Below are positions 53,271 to 62,052 of a stretch of DNA of 64,000 nucleotides, piece by piece. The position numbers and the translations under genes were made by a program. Source of the DNA: an uncultured Gammaproteobacteria bacterium (GTDB lineage: Bacteria; Pseudomonadota; Gammaproteobacteria; Steroidobacterales; UBA11654); assembly GCA_902595845.1 (NCBI GenBank), contig CACJRN010000005.1:1-64000 (forward strand). The letters are read 5' to 3'. Within the stretch, counting starts at the first letter, position 1; each line of letters opens with the position of its first letter. The notes beneath the pieces are model-generated. The model saw only the letters and a list, made by a program, of their open reading frames with translations, was not told the DNA's origin and did not search any database.

Positions 53271-54166
53271 TTCTTTCCAGATCTTGGATGCGCCTTGTCA
53301 TAGGTCTTCGAAAGATGTTCGAAATCTAGATGAGTATATACCTGAGTGGTGGAAATGTCCTTATGCCCAAGCAATTCTTGCACAGCCCTCAAGTCACCAC
53401 TTGCTTCTAGCATATGAGTTGCAAAGCTGTGCCTCAGAAGATGCGGGTAAACATCTTGCTGAATCCCATTTTTTCTTGCCCAGTGTTTGATTCGACTTTG
53501 AATGGATCGTCTGCTCAAACGATTTCCGCGTGAGCCAACGAAAAGCGCTTCCTCTTCTGGGTTGGCTAATTCATTTCTGCATGACAGCCAGCTTCTCAAA
53601 GATTTAATCGCTTCATTGCCTATCGGCAACATTCTTGTTTTGTCTCCTTTTCCTATGACTGTCAGGCTTTTATCCGATAAATTTAAATCGATTGGATTCA
53701 AGCGAACAATTTCAGAGAGTCTTAATCCCGATGAATATATAAGCTCCATTATTGCTTTGTCACGAAGGCTTAAGGGATCTGTTTCCTGAATATCCAGAAG
53801 CTGGCTAATCTGCTGTATGTCTAAGACCCCAGGAAGCTTCTTCGGTGCTTTTGGTGTCTTCACACCTTCTGCTGGGTTATTTTTGATCATCCCTTCTCTC
53901 AATAGGTAATTCATAAAGCTTCTGATTGCTGAGAGACGCCTCTGAATGCTCTTTGCTCCCAGTCCTTCAATAAAAATTTGTGACGCATATGTTCTGATGT
54001 GGTGAGGTTTTAACTCTGCCCAACGAGATAACTTTTTATCTTGTAGGTGAACTGAAAAATGCTCTAAATCTCTTTGATAGCTTCTGATTGTATTTTGGGA
54101 ATACCGTCGCTCGGTCTCTAGATACCTAAAGAATAAATGTGTGAGCGCTTGAGCTTCTTTTTTCAT
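53267..54166 (-). CDS. xerC: Tyrosine recombinase XerC
   Basis: Resolves chromosome dimers at dif with XerD. The 299-residue protein has an N-terminal SAM-like DNA-binding domain ([26 protein letters not shown]) and the catalytic R-K-H-R-H-Y set: [63 protein letters not shown]. The ending [20 protein letters not shown] matches XerC rather than XerD. It is upstream of ubiE with a 4-nt overlap, 16 nt from hemY. Confidence 0.93.
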   Translation of the reverse strand: MKKEAQALTHLFFRYLETERRYSQNTIRSYQRDLEHFSVHLQDKKLSRWAELKPHHIRTYASQIFIEGLGAKSIQRRLSAIRSFMNYLLREGMIKNNPAEGVKTPKAPKKLPGVLDIQQISQLLDIQETDPLSLRDKAIMELIYSSGLRLSEIVRLNPIDLNLSDKSLTVIGKGDKTRMLPIGNEAIKSLRSWLSCRNELANPEEEALFVGSRGNRLSRRSIQSRIKHWARKNGIQQDVYPHLLRHSFATHMLEASGDLRAVQELLGHKDISTTQVYTHLDFEHLSKTYDKAHPRSGKK

Positions 54167-54181
54167 TTAATCAAAGAGGAA

Positions 54182-55318
54182 TTACACATCTTTTTCTGAA
54201 ATACTGTTCAACAAATCAAAAGCTTCATCCTTTTCTCCAAGCTGGGCAAGAATGAGGGCAAGTTCAGTTTGTTTTTGTGTACCATCCTTAAATTCTATAG
54301 AACGCTCAATGCATTGCTTTGCCTTGCTCCACAAACCCTCTCTTCGGGCGACACGACTTGCTGCAAGCCAAAGATTCGAATCTCTTGGTCGCTCTTTCAG
54401 CCAAGTCTCAAGTTGAGAGGATAGACCTTCTGTATTTGATAAATGGAGTTTAGAGTAAAGGGAAATATGATTTTCATCCCAATAGGTAGGAATTGATTTC
54501 TTGAGCTCAGTTTCTGCTTTTATATGGTCTTCATTTGCCATCCATAATTCACATTTTGCACTGATGAAGTCTGGCTGTTTATCCAATGACCTTGGAAGGC
54601 CACTGAAGAGATCTTCCACTGATTTTTCTCCTTTCAGCTTTCTTGATATCTTGAGAATGCCCTTTGATAGGATCTTTTCATCTACTGTTTTTGCATATTT
54701 TGGCAGTTGATCAATAATGCTCGGATCTCCGACAGCGCTTTTAATAGTGAATAAGAAGTTACTTGCTTCAGAATTTTTAGATGACTCTGCCATAAGTTGG
54801 TCTGCAAACTTTTGGGCCATTGAATATTCTTCAAGTTCAATGAGCAGTTTGCATGCATGAGAATAAATAAAAGTTTTATCTTTGGGCTCTACAAGAATCA
54901 AACTTTCAGCTTTCTCAGTGATGGTTTTGAAATCATCCTCACTGGCGGCAAGATTCATTCGGTCGATCACCGCATTGATATTTGTTTCATCTGCTGAAAT
55001 TGAGGCATCCAGTTTCTTTGCTGCCTTCACAACAAAGCCCTGACCGATCAGAGCCCGAGCATCATGATGTAATCTAGTCGAGCGCTCTTTGCTTCTCAAG
55101 GCCATTTTTTCACGAATCATTTTCGGCGATCTCCACACGACTCCAAAAATACGAAAGATAAAATATGAAACAATTAAAACACCCACGAAAATGGGTACAG
55201 ATGTTTCGATGGAGTAATTTAGAAACTCAATCAGCACATATCCATTGTCGACGATCAGATATTGCCATCCAATGAATATCAAGATGAGAAGAAGAATAAA
55301 AATCAAGAAAGACTTCAT
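54182..55318 (-). CDS. hemY: HemY, heme-biosynthesis-associated TPR membrane protein
   Basis: Inner-membrane protein with a C-terminal TPR domain; its role in heme synthesis is indirect. The 378-residue protein has two N-terminal membrane helices (about 3-20 and 40-58), then RSPKMIREKMALRSKERSTRLHHDARALIGQGFVVKAAK, typical of HemY_N, followed by helical repeats ending RDSNLWLAASRVARREGLWSKAKQCIERSIE. It overlaps hemX by ATGA. This is not the B. subtilis HemY (protoporphyrinogen oxidase). Confidence 0.9.
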   Translation of the reverse strand: MKSFLIFILLLILIFIGWQYLIVDNGYVLIEFLNYSIETSVPIFVGVLIVSYFIFRIFGVVWRSPKMIREKMALRSKERSTRLHHDARALIGQGFVVKAAKKLDASISADETNINAVIDRMNLAASEDDFKTITEKAESLILVEPKDKTFIYSHACKLLIELEEYSMAQKFADQLMAESSKNSEASNFLFTIKSAVGDPSIIDQLPKYAKTVDEKILSKGILKISRKLKGEKSVEDLFSGLPRSLDKQPDFISAKCELWMANEDHIKAETELKKSIPTYWDENHISLYSKLHLSNTEGLSSQLETWLKERPRDSNLWLAASRVARREGLWSKAKQCIERSIEFKDGTQKQTELALILAQLGEKDEAFDLLNSISEKDV

Positions 55319-56283
55319 TTCAACTTCATCTCCTCGACTATTTTGAGCACATTTTTGATCCCATTTTCTTTTGGATGCATGCGGTGTGTTTTTAAATCAT
55401 CTAAGCTCTCAGAGAGCAATGAGTTCTCATTTTTTTTACTTTGATAATAGCGATCGATCTTGTCTTCAAGTGCAAGCACGGCACTCAAGTATCTTGACTC
55501 ATCACCAGATTGCAAAGCAAATCTTATAAGATCGATGTTCAGCATAATAAGAGATTGAATGACCCTCTGTTCTTCATTTGAGAGTTTTGTGATGTCGAGA
55601 TTCGATTTTGACTTTACAAGAATGATGTTAGACCAGTTGGTTCTAAAATTTTCTAATTTACTTTCAGCCCAATCTTTAAGTCCATTAATCGTGAATGACG
55701 GTGTTGCTTCTGTTACTGATAAAGCAGAAGACTCTGTTTCTTGAGTCAAAGAATCTTCTATTTGGTCAATGAGCATTCTCATATCATCGTTATTATTCTC
55801 ATTGATGAAGAGATCAATTGACTGAATCAATATATCCATCTGAATCAAGAGCGCTTCGCTTTGTTTAGATAAACCGGCAGCAGTAGATCTCGCCTGTTTA
55901 ATTAAATCATTTGCACGTTGATTGTTGCGTCCAAGAAATAACTCTGAATCAGCCAAATTTAAGAAGTACTCAATTTGTAGTATCAGCCAATAGTCTCTGT
56001 CTTGCCTATCGATGTCCTCAATTGAGCCAATTTTTGACTGAATCTCGCTGATCAATTTTTTTTGCTCTAAAAGCTCAGTTTGGGTTTGCTCTGTGATGTT
56101 TTCTAGGGTTGATATTTCAAGTTGGTAATTGCTTTGAAGCATTGAGCTTTCATTCAAAAGCGATGAAATTTTTTTATTTGTTTGATAATGGTTCCATCCA
56201 GATATTGATGCGAGCAAGATTATGACCGCCAAGAAAATCATGGTGGTGATTGGTAGCCTTTTTTTCTTTTCTGCCTTATCCAT
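55315..56283 (-). CDS. hemX: HemX, putative heme-biosynthesis-associated membrane protein
   Basis: Single-pass membrane protein with a long periplasmic part. From the ATG at 56283 it is 322 residues; the ORF-track start is a TTG. A cytoplasmic KKKR segment is followed by a helix (TTMIFLAVIILLASISGW), a coiled-coil-like stretch (about 30-90) and the conserved RDYWLILQIEYFLNLADSELFLGRNNQRANDLIKQA. The hemX-hemY order is conserved, but hemC and hemD are not upstream; an osmC-type gene is. Function unknown beyond the neighbourhood. Confidence 0.85.
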   Translation of the reverse strand: MDKAEKKKRLPITTMIFLAVIILLASISGWNHYQTNKKISSLLNESSMLQSNYQLEISTLENITEQTQTELLEQKKLISEIQSKIGSIEDIDRQDRDYWLILQIEYFLNLADSELFLGRNNQRANDLIKQARSTAAGLSKQSEALLIQMDILIQSIDLFINENNNDDMRMLIDQIEDSLTQETESSALSVTEATPSFTINGLKDWAESKLENFRTNWSNIILVKSKSNLDITKLSNEEQRVIQSLIMLNIDLIRFALQSGDESRYLSAVLALEDKIDRYYQSKKNENSLLSESLDDLKTHRMHPKENGIKNVLKIVEEMKLK

Positions 56284-56398
56284 ATTAAGTTGTTTTGAAT
56301 AGTACTCTTTATTGATGATAACCAAGTTTTCTCAGTGAATCGATGACTTGTTACATATGATCACTATACAGATCAACGCATTGGTTCTGATTTAGGTT

Positions 56399-56812
56399 TT
56401 ATGAAGAAGGGTAATGGAATTGTATGTTTTGTTTTAGATCAGATGAGAGGCTTTTAGCTACAGGACAATTGATTGCTGCTTTTTCGAGCAGCTTTCTCTC
56501 ATCATTTGAAAAACTCACAGGAAAATAGAAATCAATTTTAATTTCAGTGATTCTTCTTGGTTCAGTGCCCATAAGCTTATCAATTTTGGCCTCGGTCCCT
56601 TCAAGATCCAAACCTTTTCTATTGGAGACAATGCCCATTATGGTTAGCATGCAATTAGCGAGGGAGGTTGCAACGATATCTGTTGGAGAAAATGCTTCGC
56701 CTTTGCCCTCATTATCAACAGGCGCATCGGTGATGTATGTCTCACCAGATTGAGTATGAACACTTTGTGTTCTGAGATCTCCTGAGTATATGGAGGTGGA
56801 TGTTGGCATCAT
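56399..56812 (-). CDS. OsmC-family peroxiredoxin-like protein
   Basis: OsmC/Ohr-fold protein of 137 residues that would reduce organic peroxides through two cysteines. They lie in SLANCMLTIMGI and INCPVAKSL, the normal positions for the family, and GKGEAFSPTDIVATSLANC is the diagnostic segment. It is closer to the YhfA/general OsmC group than to Ohr. I use the ATG that overlaps the azurin stop as TAATG; the ORF-track start lies inside azurin and is unsupported. The two genes are thus coupled. Confidence 0.88.
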   Translation of the reverse strand: MMPTSTSIYSGDLRTQSVHTQSGETYITDAPVDNEGKGEAFSPTDIVATSLANCMLTIMGIVSNRKGLDLEGTEAKIDKLMGTEPRRITEIKIDFYFPVSFSNDERKLLEKAAINCPVAKSLSSDLKQNIQFHYPSS

Positions 56813-57468
56813 TAAGCGATGACTTTGAATGATCCTTTCATGATGGCGTAGTGACCTGGAAAAGAGCAAAAGAAAGTATAGGCATTTCCAGCCGAAAGAT
56901 TCTCAATTGAAAAAGTAACCGATGTCTCTTCACCGCCCCCAATGATGGCAGTCGCAGCAAGTACACGATCGTCCCCTACTGGAACGTAGTTGTTGGCTAA
57001 ACCAGCTCCAGCTGCTGCTGTAGCAACTGGCATAAAGTCTGCATCAGTAGAAAGCACCCAATTATGCCCCATGACTTCTGCAGCCATCACTCCTGTGTGT
57101 TTTAAGGTCACAGTTACGTTGGCACAAGCAGCACTCACTTTCATTTCCTTGAGATTGAATTGCAACATGTCATTGCCTTCAATGACTTGTTCGCATGAGT
57201 TCTCTGCATTCCACTCATCAGCCACAGAAGCATCAGCAACTTCAGAAGCGTTTGCTACGGCGACTTTGTCTTCTAGTACAAATGCGGGTTTGATCCTGTC
57301 CTCTACATTCTTTTCAGGATGGTACTTACTGGTCGTTTTTGAAACCTGACCTTTGATCATGTTTCCTCCGACTTCACCCATTCCCTCAAAAACAAGAATA
57401 GCAACCGCGCTGCCGACAATGAAAATTATGAATCTTTTGACTGAAAATCCTAAACCTGAATCGCTCAC
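56812..57468 (-). CDS. Membrane-anchored azurin (blue copper protein)
   Basis: Type 1 copper electron carrier, 218 residues. An N-terminal membrane helix (about residues 11-29) is followed by an acidic, Ala-rich linker (about 30-90) and a complete azurin domain: disulfide cysteines 92 and 115, copper ligands His135 in VMGHNW, Cys201 in TFFCSFPGH, His206 and Met210. The anchor plus linker replaces the cleaved signal of soluble azurins, so the protein would stay on the periplasmic face. The start is a GTG with AAGGAG 5-6 nt upstream. An electron-transfer role toward the oxidase is inference. Confidence 0.92.
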   Translation of the reverse strand: MSDSGLGFSVKRFIIFIVGSAVAILVFEGMGEVGGNMIKGQVSKTTSKYHPEKNVEDRIKPAFVLEDKVAVANASEVADASVADEWNAENSCEQVIEGNDMLQFNLKEMKVSAACANVTVTLKHTGVMAAEVMGHNWVLSTDADFMPVATAAAGAGLANNYVPVGDDRVLAATAIIGGGEETSVTFSIENLSAGNAYTFFCSFPGHYAIMKGSFKVIA

Positions 57469-57587
57469 ACAAACTCCTTGTTACCGTCTCCATTGAATAT
57501 GGCAATGCAGACATCATTTTTTATTCGGTGTGAAGTATAAAACCAAATGTTTTTGTAATAAAGAGGATAAAGCTATATTTTTTGTAT

Positions 57588-58487
57588 ATGTCCTTCTCAA
57601 AAATTGAAAAAATACACTTTGTTTTGAATCCAAATGCCGGAAATGGTGCCCCTTCAAAAATTTTTCACCAAATAGAAGAAGAGCTTGTAAGAAATAATGT
57701 GGAGTACACCGTATTCAAAAGCCAAGGAGAAAAAGACATTTTCAATCATTTGATGTCAGATGAAATACCTGAGTGTGATGTAATTTGTGCGATGGGAGGA
57801 GATGGAACCATTCATGAAACAGCAAATGGCCTAATGCAATCTGGAAAGGCATCAGATTTACCTTTGTCAGTTATTCCCTCTGGTACAGGCAATGCTTTCG
57901 CGCAAACACTAGGAGAACTGAAGCCCAAAAACGCTATTCAGCATATTCTTCGAGGTGAAAGCATGAAAATTGATGCCATGGAAATAAGACAAGGCCCAAA
58001 GATCTCATATGCAGTCAACATCATTGGCTGGGGAATGGCATCGAGGGTCAATCAAATTTCTGATCAGTTGAGGATATTGGGAGGGATCAGATACAACATT
58101 GCTTCTTTGATTGGAATTGCCACCATGAAGAAAAAGAGACTCATCTTGAGCATGGACGAAGAAGTGGTGGATGAGGATGCCCTATTTTTTCTTGCGCTCA
58201 ATACTGTTTACACTGGAAAGGGCATGAAAATGGCTCCAGATGCAGATTTCAGTGATGGGCTGATTGATATCATAATGTTCAAGAGTGCAACAAAGTTACA
58301 AGTGGTGAATATTTTCTTAAAACTATTCTCTGGTAAGCACATCTTCGACCCCAGGGTGACGTATAAGCAGGTGGACAGCTTCAGACTGGAAACCCAAGGT
58401 GATGATCTAAATATTGATGGAGAGAATCAAGGCTCTACACCAATTGATGTTCGTATGATCAAAAAATGCATAACTTTGATTAAATGA
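57588..58487 (+). CDS. Diacylglycerol/lipid kinase-family protein
   Basis: DAGK-catalytic-domain lipid kinase (YegS/LcbK/DgkB group), 299 residues from the ATG at 57588. It has the NPNAGNGAP loop near the start, VICAMGGDGTIHETANGLMQSG (nucleotide loop, GGDGT) near residue 68, and LSVIPSGTGNAFAQTLG. The lipid substrate (diacylglycerol, phosphatidylglycerol or sphingoid base) cannot be assigned. It is divergent from azurin across a 119-nt gap with no further gene, and is followed 20 nt later by a small membrane ORF. Confidence 0.88.
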   Translation: MSFSKIEKIHFVLNPNAGNGAPSKIFHQIEEELVRNNVEYTVFKSQGEKDIFNHLMSDEIPECDVICAMGGDGTIHETANGLMQSGKASDLPLSVIPSGTGNAFAQTLGELKPKNAIQHILRGESMKIDAMEIRQGPKISYAVNIIGWGMASRVNQISDQLRILGGIRYNIASLIGIATMKKKRLILSMDEEVVDEDALFFLALNTVYTGKGMKMAPDADFSDGLIDIIMFKSATKLQVVNIFLKLFSGKHIFDPRVTYKQVDSFRLETQGDDLNIDGENQGSTPIDVRMIKKCITLIK

Positions 58488-58507
58488 TTTAAAATAATCA
58501 CACCATT

Positions 58508-58651
58508 ATGAAATTCAATAAAAAAGTTCCATTGGTGATTCTGATCATCTGCCTATTCCTCACAGTGATTTCTATATATCAAGAGCATGAAAAAAAAGCG
58601 CTTTATGGGAATGCTGCTCCTCAGATAACAGAGAATCTATGGTTCGTATAA
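58508..58651 (+). CDS. Small single-pass membrane protein (47 residues), unrecognised
   Basis: This ORF is too short for the ORF track. It encodes MKFNKKVPLVILIICLFLTV, one N-terminal membrane helix after three lysines, then a short hydrophilic tail ending APQITENLWFV. The lysine-rich start and compact hydrophobic core look like a real membrane or signal segment. It fills most of the gap between the lipid kinase and the 129-residue gene, with 7 nt to the latter. No ribosome site is obvious. It may also be the 5' remnant of a longer gene. Confidence 0.5.
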   Translation: MKFNKKVPLVILIICLFLTVISIYQEHEKKALYGNAAPQITENLWFV

Positions 58652-58658
58652 AAGATTA

Positions 58659-59048
58659 ATGGATCCCTTAAAAAAGGCAGCGGAGGACAAGTGTCTTTCA
58701 TTTGAGACCATTCATGAGACGCTAAAAGAGTCTGAAATTCTGAGAGACGAATCCTTAAAGCTAACATATAGAGTCAACCCATTAACTGACAAGCCGGAAG
58801 CAGCAGAATTCAGTTCGGGCCGATTCAGAATAAATATTTCTGCCAATGTAAGCAGGCACCCTGTTACTGACGAATGTATCAATCAGGAGCCCTTCGAGGT
58901 CATTTCATGGCAGGACAATTCATTTCATCTAGAAGAGGGCTGTGAAACGCCCCCAGATAGCGGTATCAGTAGAAAGGTATTTGAAAATGCAGATAGCTCT
59001 ATCGAGTATCTCTTTAAACAAATCGCTGAAATTCAATCACGCTCGTAG
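58659..59048 (+). CDS. Hypothetical protein, 129 residues
   Basis: I do not recognise this protein. It is hydrophilic and acidic, without signal or membrane segment. Residues 30-65 (ESLKLTYRVNPLTDKPEAAEFSSGRFRINISANV) could form beta strands; two cysteines occur in DECINQEP and EEGCETPP. Its codons fit the surroundings, and no better ORF covers the stretch. Its last 16 nt overlap the convergent nucleotidyltransferase-cupin gene. It may be cotranscribed with the lipid kinase. Confidence 0.55.
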   Translation: MDPLKKAAEDKCLSFETIHETLKESEILRDESLKLTYRVNPLTDKPEAAEFSSGRFRINISANVSRHPVTDECINQEPFEVISWQDNSFHLEEGCETPPDSGISRKVFENADSSIEYLFKQIAEIQSRS

Positions 59049-59788
59049 CGATCTTCATATCGTTTGATATCGTCTTCTCTCAGAGGGTCACCGATCTGTA
59101 CTTCGATGACTTTTAATATTTCATCTGAGTTATTGCTGAGCCGATGTTTAGATTTAAGAGGAATATTAGTTGATTCATACTTTTTTAGATCAAATACATT
59201 GTCATCACACTCCACAGTTGCGACACCTTCGGAAACATACCAAAATTCTGACCGATGCTCATGGGATTGAAGTGATAGTATTTCACCAGGGTTAACTGTC
59301 ATTCTTTTCAGTAAGTACCCATCTCCTTTCTCAAATGTTTTGTAAGAGCCCCACGGCTTTTCAACTTCGCCTCCAACAAGGCTGGAGCTTGACTGTATTT
59401 TCCCACCACCAACATTGAATTCCATTTCTATTCCATATTTCTCACAAACAACAGACTCAGGTATATCAGCTTCATTTTTTCGATCACCGCCATTTGCAAA
59501 GCACGCGATATCCTCTTCCTGTGCGAGCCACTCAATTGTTTTACATACCGTCATGTCTTCATCAATTGACTCAACGGCTCTATCAACCCCTTCAAAACCT
59601 TCGAGGATTTCCAATCGTTCCTCAATTGGCATGAAGGCATAGCCTTTTTTATCCATTAAGAATCGGTCACAATTGGCAATAACTATTAATTTTGTTCCAA
59701 GTTTTGCAGCATCCTTAATCATTCGAAGGTGCCCAATATGAATGGGATCAAACCCACCACTGATGACTACTGCTCCATCAAACTTCAT
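59033..59788 (-). CDS. Nucleotidyltransferase-cupin fusion protein
   Basis: A 251-residue two-domain protein. Residues 1-135 form a cytidylyltransferase-like fold: VISGGFDPIHIGHLRMI with HIGH at 17-20 and NGGDRKNE as the second nucleotide site, resembling glycerol-3-phosphate cytidylyltransferase and the HldE adenylyltransferase domain. Residues 143-251 match the C-terminal cupin of type II mannose-6-phosphate isomerase/GDP-mannose pyrophosphorylase (KPWGSYKTFEKGDGYLLKRMTV, LQSHEHRSEFWYV, DDIKRYEDRYER), with likely metal ligands H176, H178, E181, H215. A sugar- or polyol-phosphate nucleotide role is likely; the substrate is unknown. It overlaps the upstream gene by 11 nt. Confidence 0.8.
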   Translation of the reverse strand: MKFDGAVVISGGFDPIHIGHLRMIKDAAKLGTKLIVIANCDRFLMDKKGYAFMPIEERLEILEGFEGVDRAVESIDEDMTVCKTIEWLAQEEDIACFANGGDRKNEADIPESVVCEKYGIEMEFNVGGGKIQSSSSLVGGEVEKPWGSYKTFEKGDGYLLKRMTVNPGEILSLQSHEHRSEFWYVSEGVATVECDDNVFDLKKYESTNIPLKSKHRLSNNSDEILKVIEVQIGDPLREDDIKRYEDRYERD

Positions 59789-61019
59789 CTCTAGTCTCCT
59801 TTTTTATAAATGGCATATAGTGACAAAAAACATTCACAAAACTATCTCCATCGAGTGGAGATGGTCTTCCGTGGTCAAGTGTAGCACTTTCATAAAAGAT
59901 TACTTCGCCAGGAGATAGAAAAATCTGGTGATTATTTCTCTGATGATCTTCAATCTCCAGAGCCCAGGGTGAATCCACCTTTTGATCAATATTGATGATC
60001 ACACCTATGATATGTGTTTCTTCTCTATCGCGATGTGGTTTCAAGATTGCCCCGCGATTATAAATTCTCACTCCATAGACATAGGTAGGCAACAATCTAA
60101 TTCCAGACCAGTCCTCCGCCTTATTCAGCAACGATTGATGGACTTCATCTCTGAGATCATTTGGCATCTCAATGGTATGGCTTGCCGAACCTTTACCATC
60201 TGTTTCTATGTAACCACCGGCAACATTTTCAATTTGTAGCGAAGCACTGTTTTCTTTATAGAAATTAAGGATTTTATGATGAAGACTTTCATCCAGCTTG
60301 TCCTTTTTGAAGCCAACATCGGTATAGACAGGAATTTCTTTATGTGCATTTTTAAATGCATGAACCATCTTTTGAATATTCTCTTCCTTCGGCGACTCTT
60401 TTTTTTCTGGTTGTAATTTAAAATCCCTCACATTTGCATGCATTTCAGAAGCTATCAGCTCAGGATGGAACCCATCATGATAAAGAATTGAGTAGAGTTG
60501 ATTTCTATCGCAACCCCGATCAATGTTTTCAGATATCCATTCCCTCCATTCGTTTGTCATTGCTTTTTCCTCACAAGAAAAGACACCGATGTTTCTCTGT
60601 GTGTTTTTTTTGTATTGATCATAGTCAGGATAGAAGGAGCAGATAGTAGGCCACATCTCATCTTTTTCTTCATCGGTTAATTTTTTAGCAAGGTAGTATT
60701 TTTTTTCTGAGCCGATTTGAACAGAAATCCTTGGATTGGCCATGACATTAAAGTACCAGTTTGGATGCATAGGCATTCCTCCCATTGATGCAACAAGGAC
60801 AGGCTTATCGTCATGCATGACTTTGATTAGCGGCACATTCCTAACTTTTCCAGTTTTAGATCCAAAAACAGATAAGAGCATGATCGGATACTTTCCTGCC
60901 CATTTGCCCCAAATCTTACCCTTGCTTATCTTGTAAATAAATGAATTGAGACCGGAGATTGCCTTTAATGCATTTCTAATTCGTGAAGCTTCTTTTTTGG
61001 AGTATCTTTCGCTGCTCAT
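59778..61019 (-). CDS. Fusion: DDN-type deazaflavin reductase-like domain plus 2OG-Fe(II) oxygenase-like domain
   Basis: One 413-residue ORF with two domains. Residues about 20-150 match the F420/flavin-binding DDN (nitroreductase/quinone reductase) family: SVFGSKTGKVRNVPLIKV, VASMGGMPMHPNWYFNVMANPRISVQIG. Residues about 155-195 (EWISENIDRGCDRNQLYSILYHDGF) are a helical linker. The C-terminal half is a prolyl-4-hydroxylase-like double-stranded beta helix with an HxD pair (H329, D331 in KPHRDRE) and distal H383 in LDHGRPSPLDGDSF. The Lys/Arg that binds 2-oxoglutarate ten residues after the distal His is Ser393 here. Coupled to the next genes by ATGA. Function unknown. Confidence 0.8.
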   Translation of the reverse strand: MSSERYSKKEASRIRNALKAISGLNSFIYKISKGKIWGKWAGKYPIMLLSVFGSKTGKVRNVPLIKVMHDDKPVLVASMGGMPMHPNWYFNVMANPRISVQIGSEKKYYLAKKLTDEEKDEMWPTICSFYPDYDQYKKNTQRNIGVFSCEEKAMTNEWREWISENIDRGCDRNQLYSILYHDGFHPELIASEMHANVRDFKLQPEKKESPKEENIQKMVHAFKNAHKEIPVYTDVGFKKDKLDESLHHKILNFYKENSASLQIENVAGGYIETDGKGSASHTIEMPNDLRDEVHQSLLNKAEDWSGIRLLPTYVYGVRIYNRGAILKPHRDREETHIIGVIINIDQKVDSPWALEIEDHQRNNHQIFLSPGEVIFYESATLDHGRPSPLDGDSFVNVFCHYMPFIKKETRDEV

Positions 61020-62047
61020 TTTGATTGAATTATTTGATTTGCAATTTTTCCAAGAATGGGAACCGCAGCTCCCAGCTCCCCTGCATTTTTTGCCGATGCA
61101 TTTCCCATAATGGACCTTTTATAAACACCTTGAGCAATTCCAGCCAATCGAAAGAAGCCAAAAGCGAGATAAAATGGCCAGTTTGGAATCTCATCAATCC
61201 CCATTTTTTTACAGTAGGACTCAACATATTCTTTTTCGGTTGGAATACCGCTTCCCTCTAAATCAAGTCCGTGTAAGCCTGGCGTAATTCCTATTTTTGG
61301 GATGTACCAATTCATGCATTGATAAGCCAAGTCAGCGTAAGGATGACCAATTGTTGACAGTTCCCAATCCAAAACAGCCAGAATTTTATTTTCAGAATGG
61401 CTGAAGATCATATTGTAGAGTCGATAATCACCATGAACGATGGAAATCATGCCATCATCTTCAGGCATATTTTTTTCAAGCCATGCTATCAGTGACTCAA
61501 TTTCAGTATATGCTTCTGTTTCAGCTGCTCGGTACTGTTTGATCCATCGACCAACTTGACGCTGAAAATAATTCCCTGGTTTGCCGAAATCCATCAACCC
61601 TTCTTTCTCGACATCTATGCTGTGGAGTGCAGCCAATACATCGACTGTTTGCTGATAGATCTCCTTACGATCATTTGCGTCTGATTCTGGCAATGTTGGA
61701 TCCCAATAAATTTTTCCATCTACATGATCCATGAGATAAAAAATGGTTCCAACCACGTCTTCGTCCTCACAAAGCATCAATGTCCTTGGAACAGGGACCA
61801 AAGTTTCTTCAAGTGCCTTTATGATTCTATATTCTCTATCGACTGCATGAGCAGAGGGCAGCAACTTTCCAGGTGGTTTCTTTCTCAAGACATATTTTCC
61901 GTTGGTGGTGACCAAGAGGTAAGTTGGATTTGATTGACCAGTTCCAAACTTGTTGATTTCTTTAAGTTCTCCTGTTTCAGGAAGATTAGTCATTAGAAAT
62001 TCAGAAAGATTCTGATGATCAAGCGAGTGAACAGAATTTTTATCCAA
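61016..62047 (-). CDS. Phosphotransferase-family kinase (ACAD10/11 kinase-domain type)
   Basis: Aminoglycoside-phosphotransferase-fold kinase, 343 residues. GTGQSNPTYLLVTTNGKYVLRKKPPGKLLPSAHAVDREYRI is the N-lobe with the ATP lysine, SIVHGDYRLYNMIF the catalytic loop and AVLDWELSTIGHPYADLAYQ the metal site. The sequence is of the group found as the N-terminal part of animal ACAD10/ACAD11, where the kinase and an acyl-CoA dehydrogenase are fused and act on 4-hydroxyacyl compounds. Here they are separate adjacent genes, 5 nt apart. The start is a TTG, since family similarity begins before the first ATG. Confidence 0.88.
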   Translation of the reverse strand: MDKNSVHSLDHQNLSEFLMTNLPETGELKEINKFGTGQSNPTYLLVTTNGKYVLRKKPPGKLLPSAHAVDREYRIIKALEETLVPVPRTLMLCEDEDVVGTIFYLMDHVDGKIYWDPTLPESDANDRKEIYQQTVDVLAALHSIDVEKEGLMDFGKPGNYFQRQVGRWIKQYRAAETEAYTEIESLIAWLEKNMPEDDGMISIVHGDYRLYNMIFSHSENKILAVLDWELSTIGHPYADLAYQCMNWYIPKIGITPGLHGLDLEGSGIPTEKEYVESYCKKMGIDEIPNWPFYLAFGFFRLAGIAQGVYKRSIMGNASAKNAGELGAAVPILGKIANQIIQSK

Positions 62048-62052
62048 GATTA

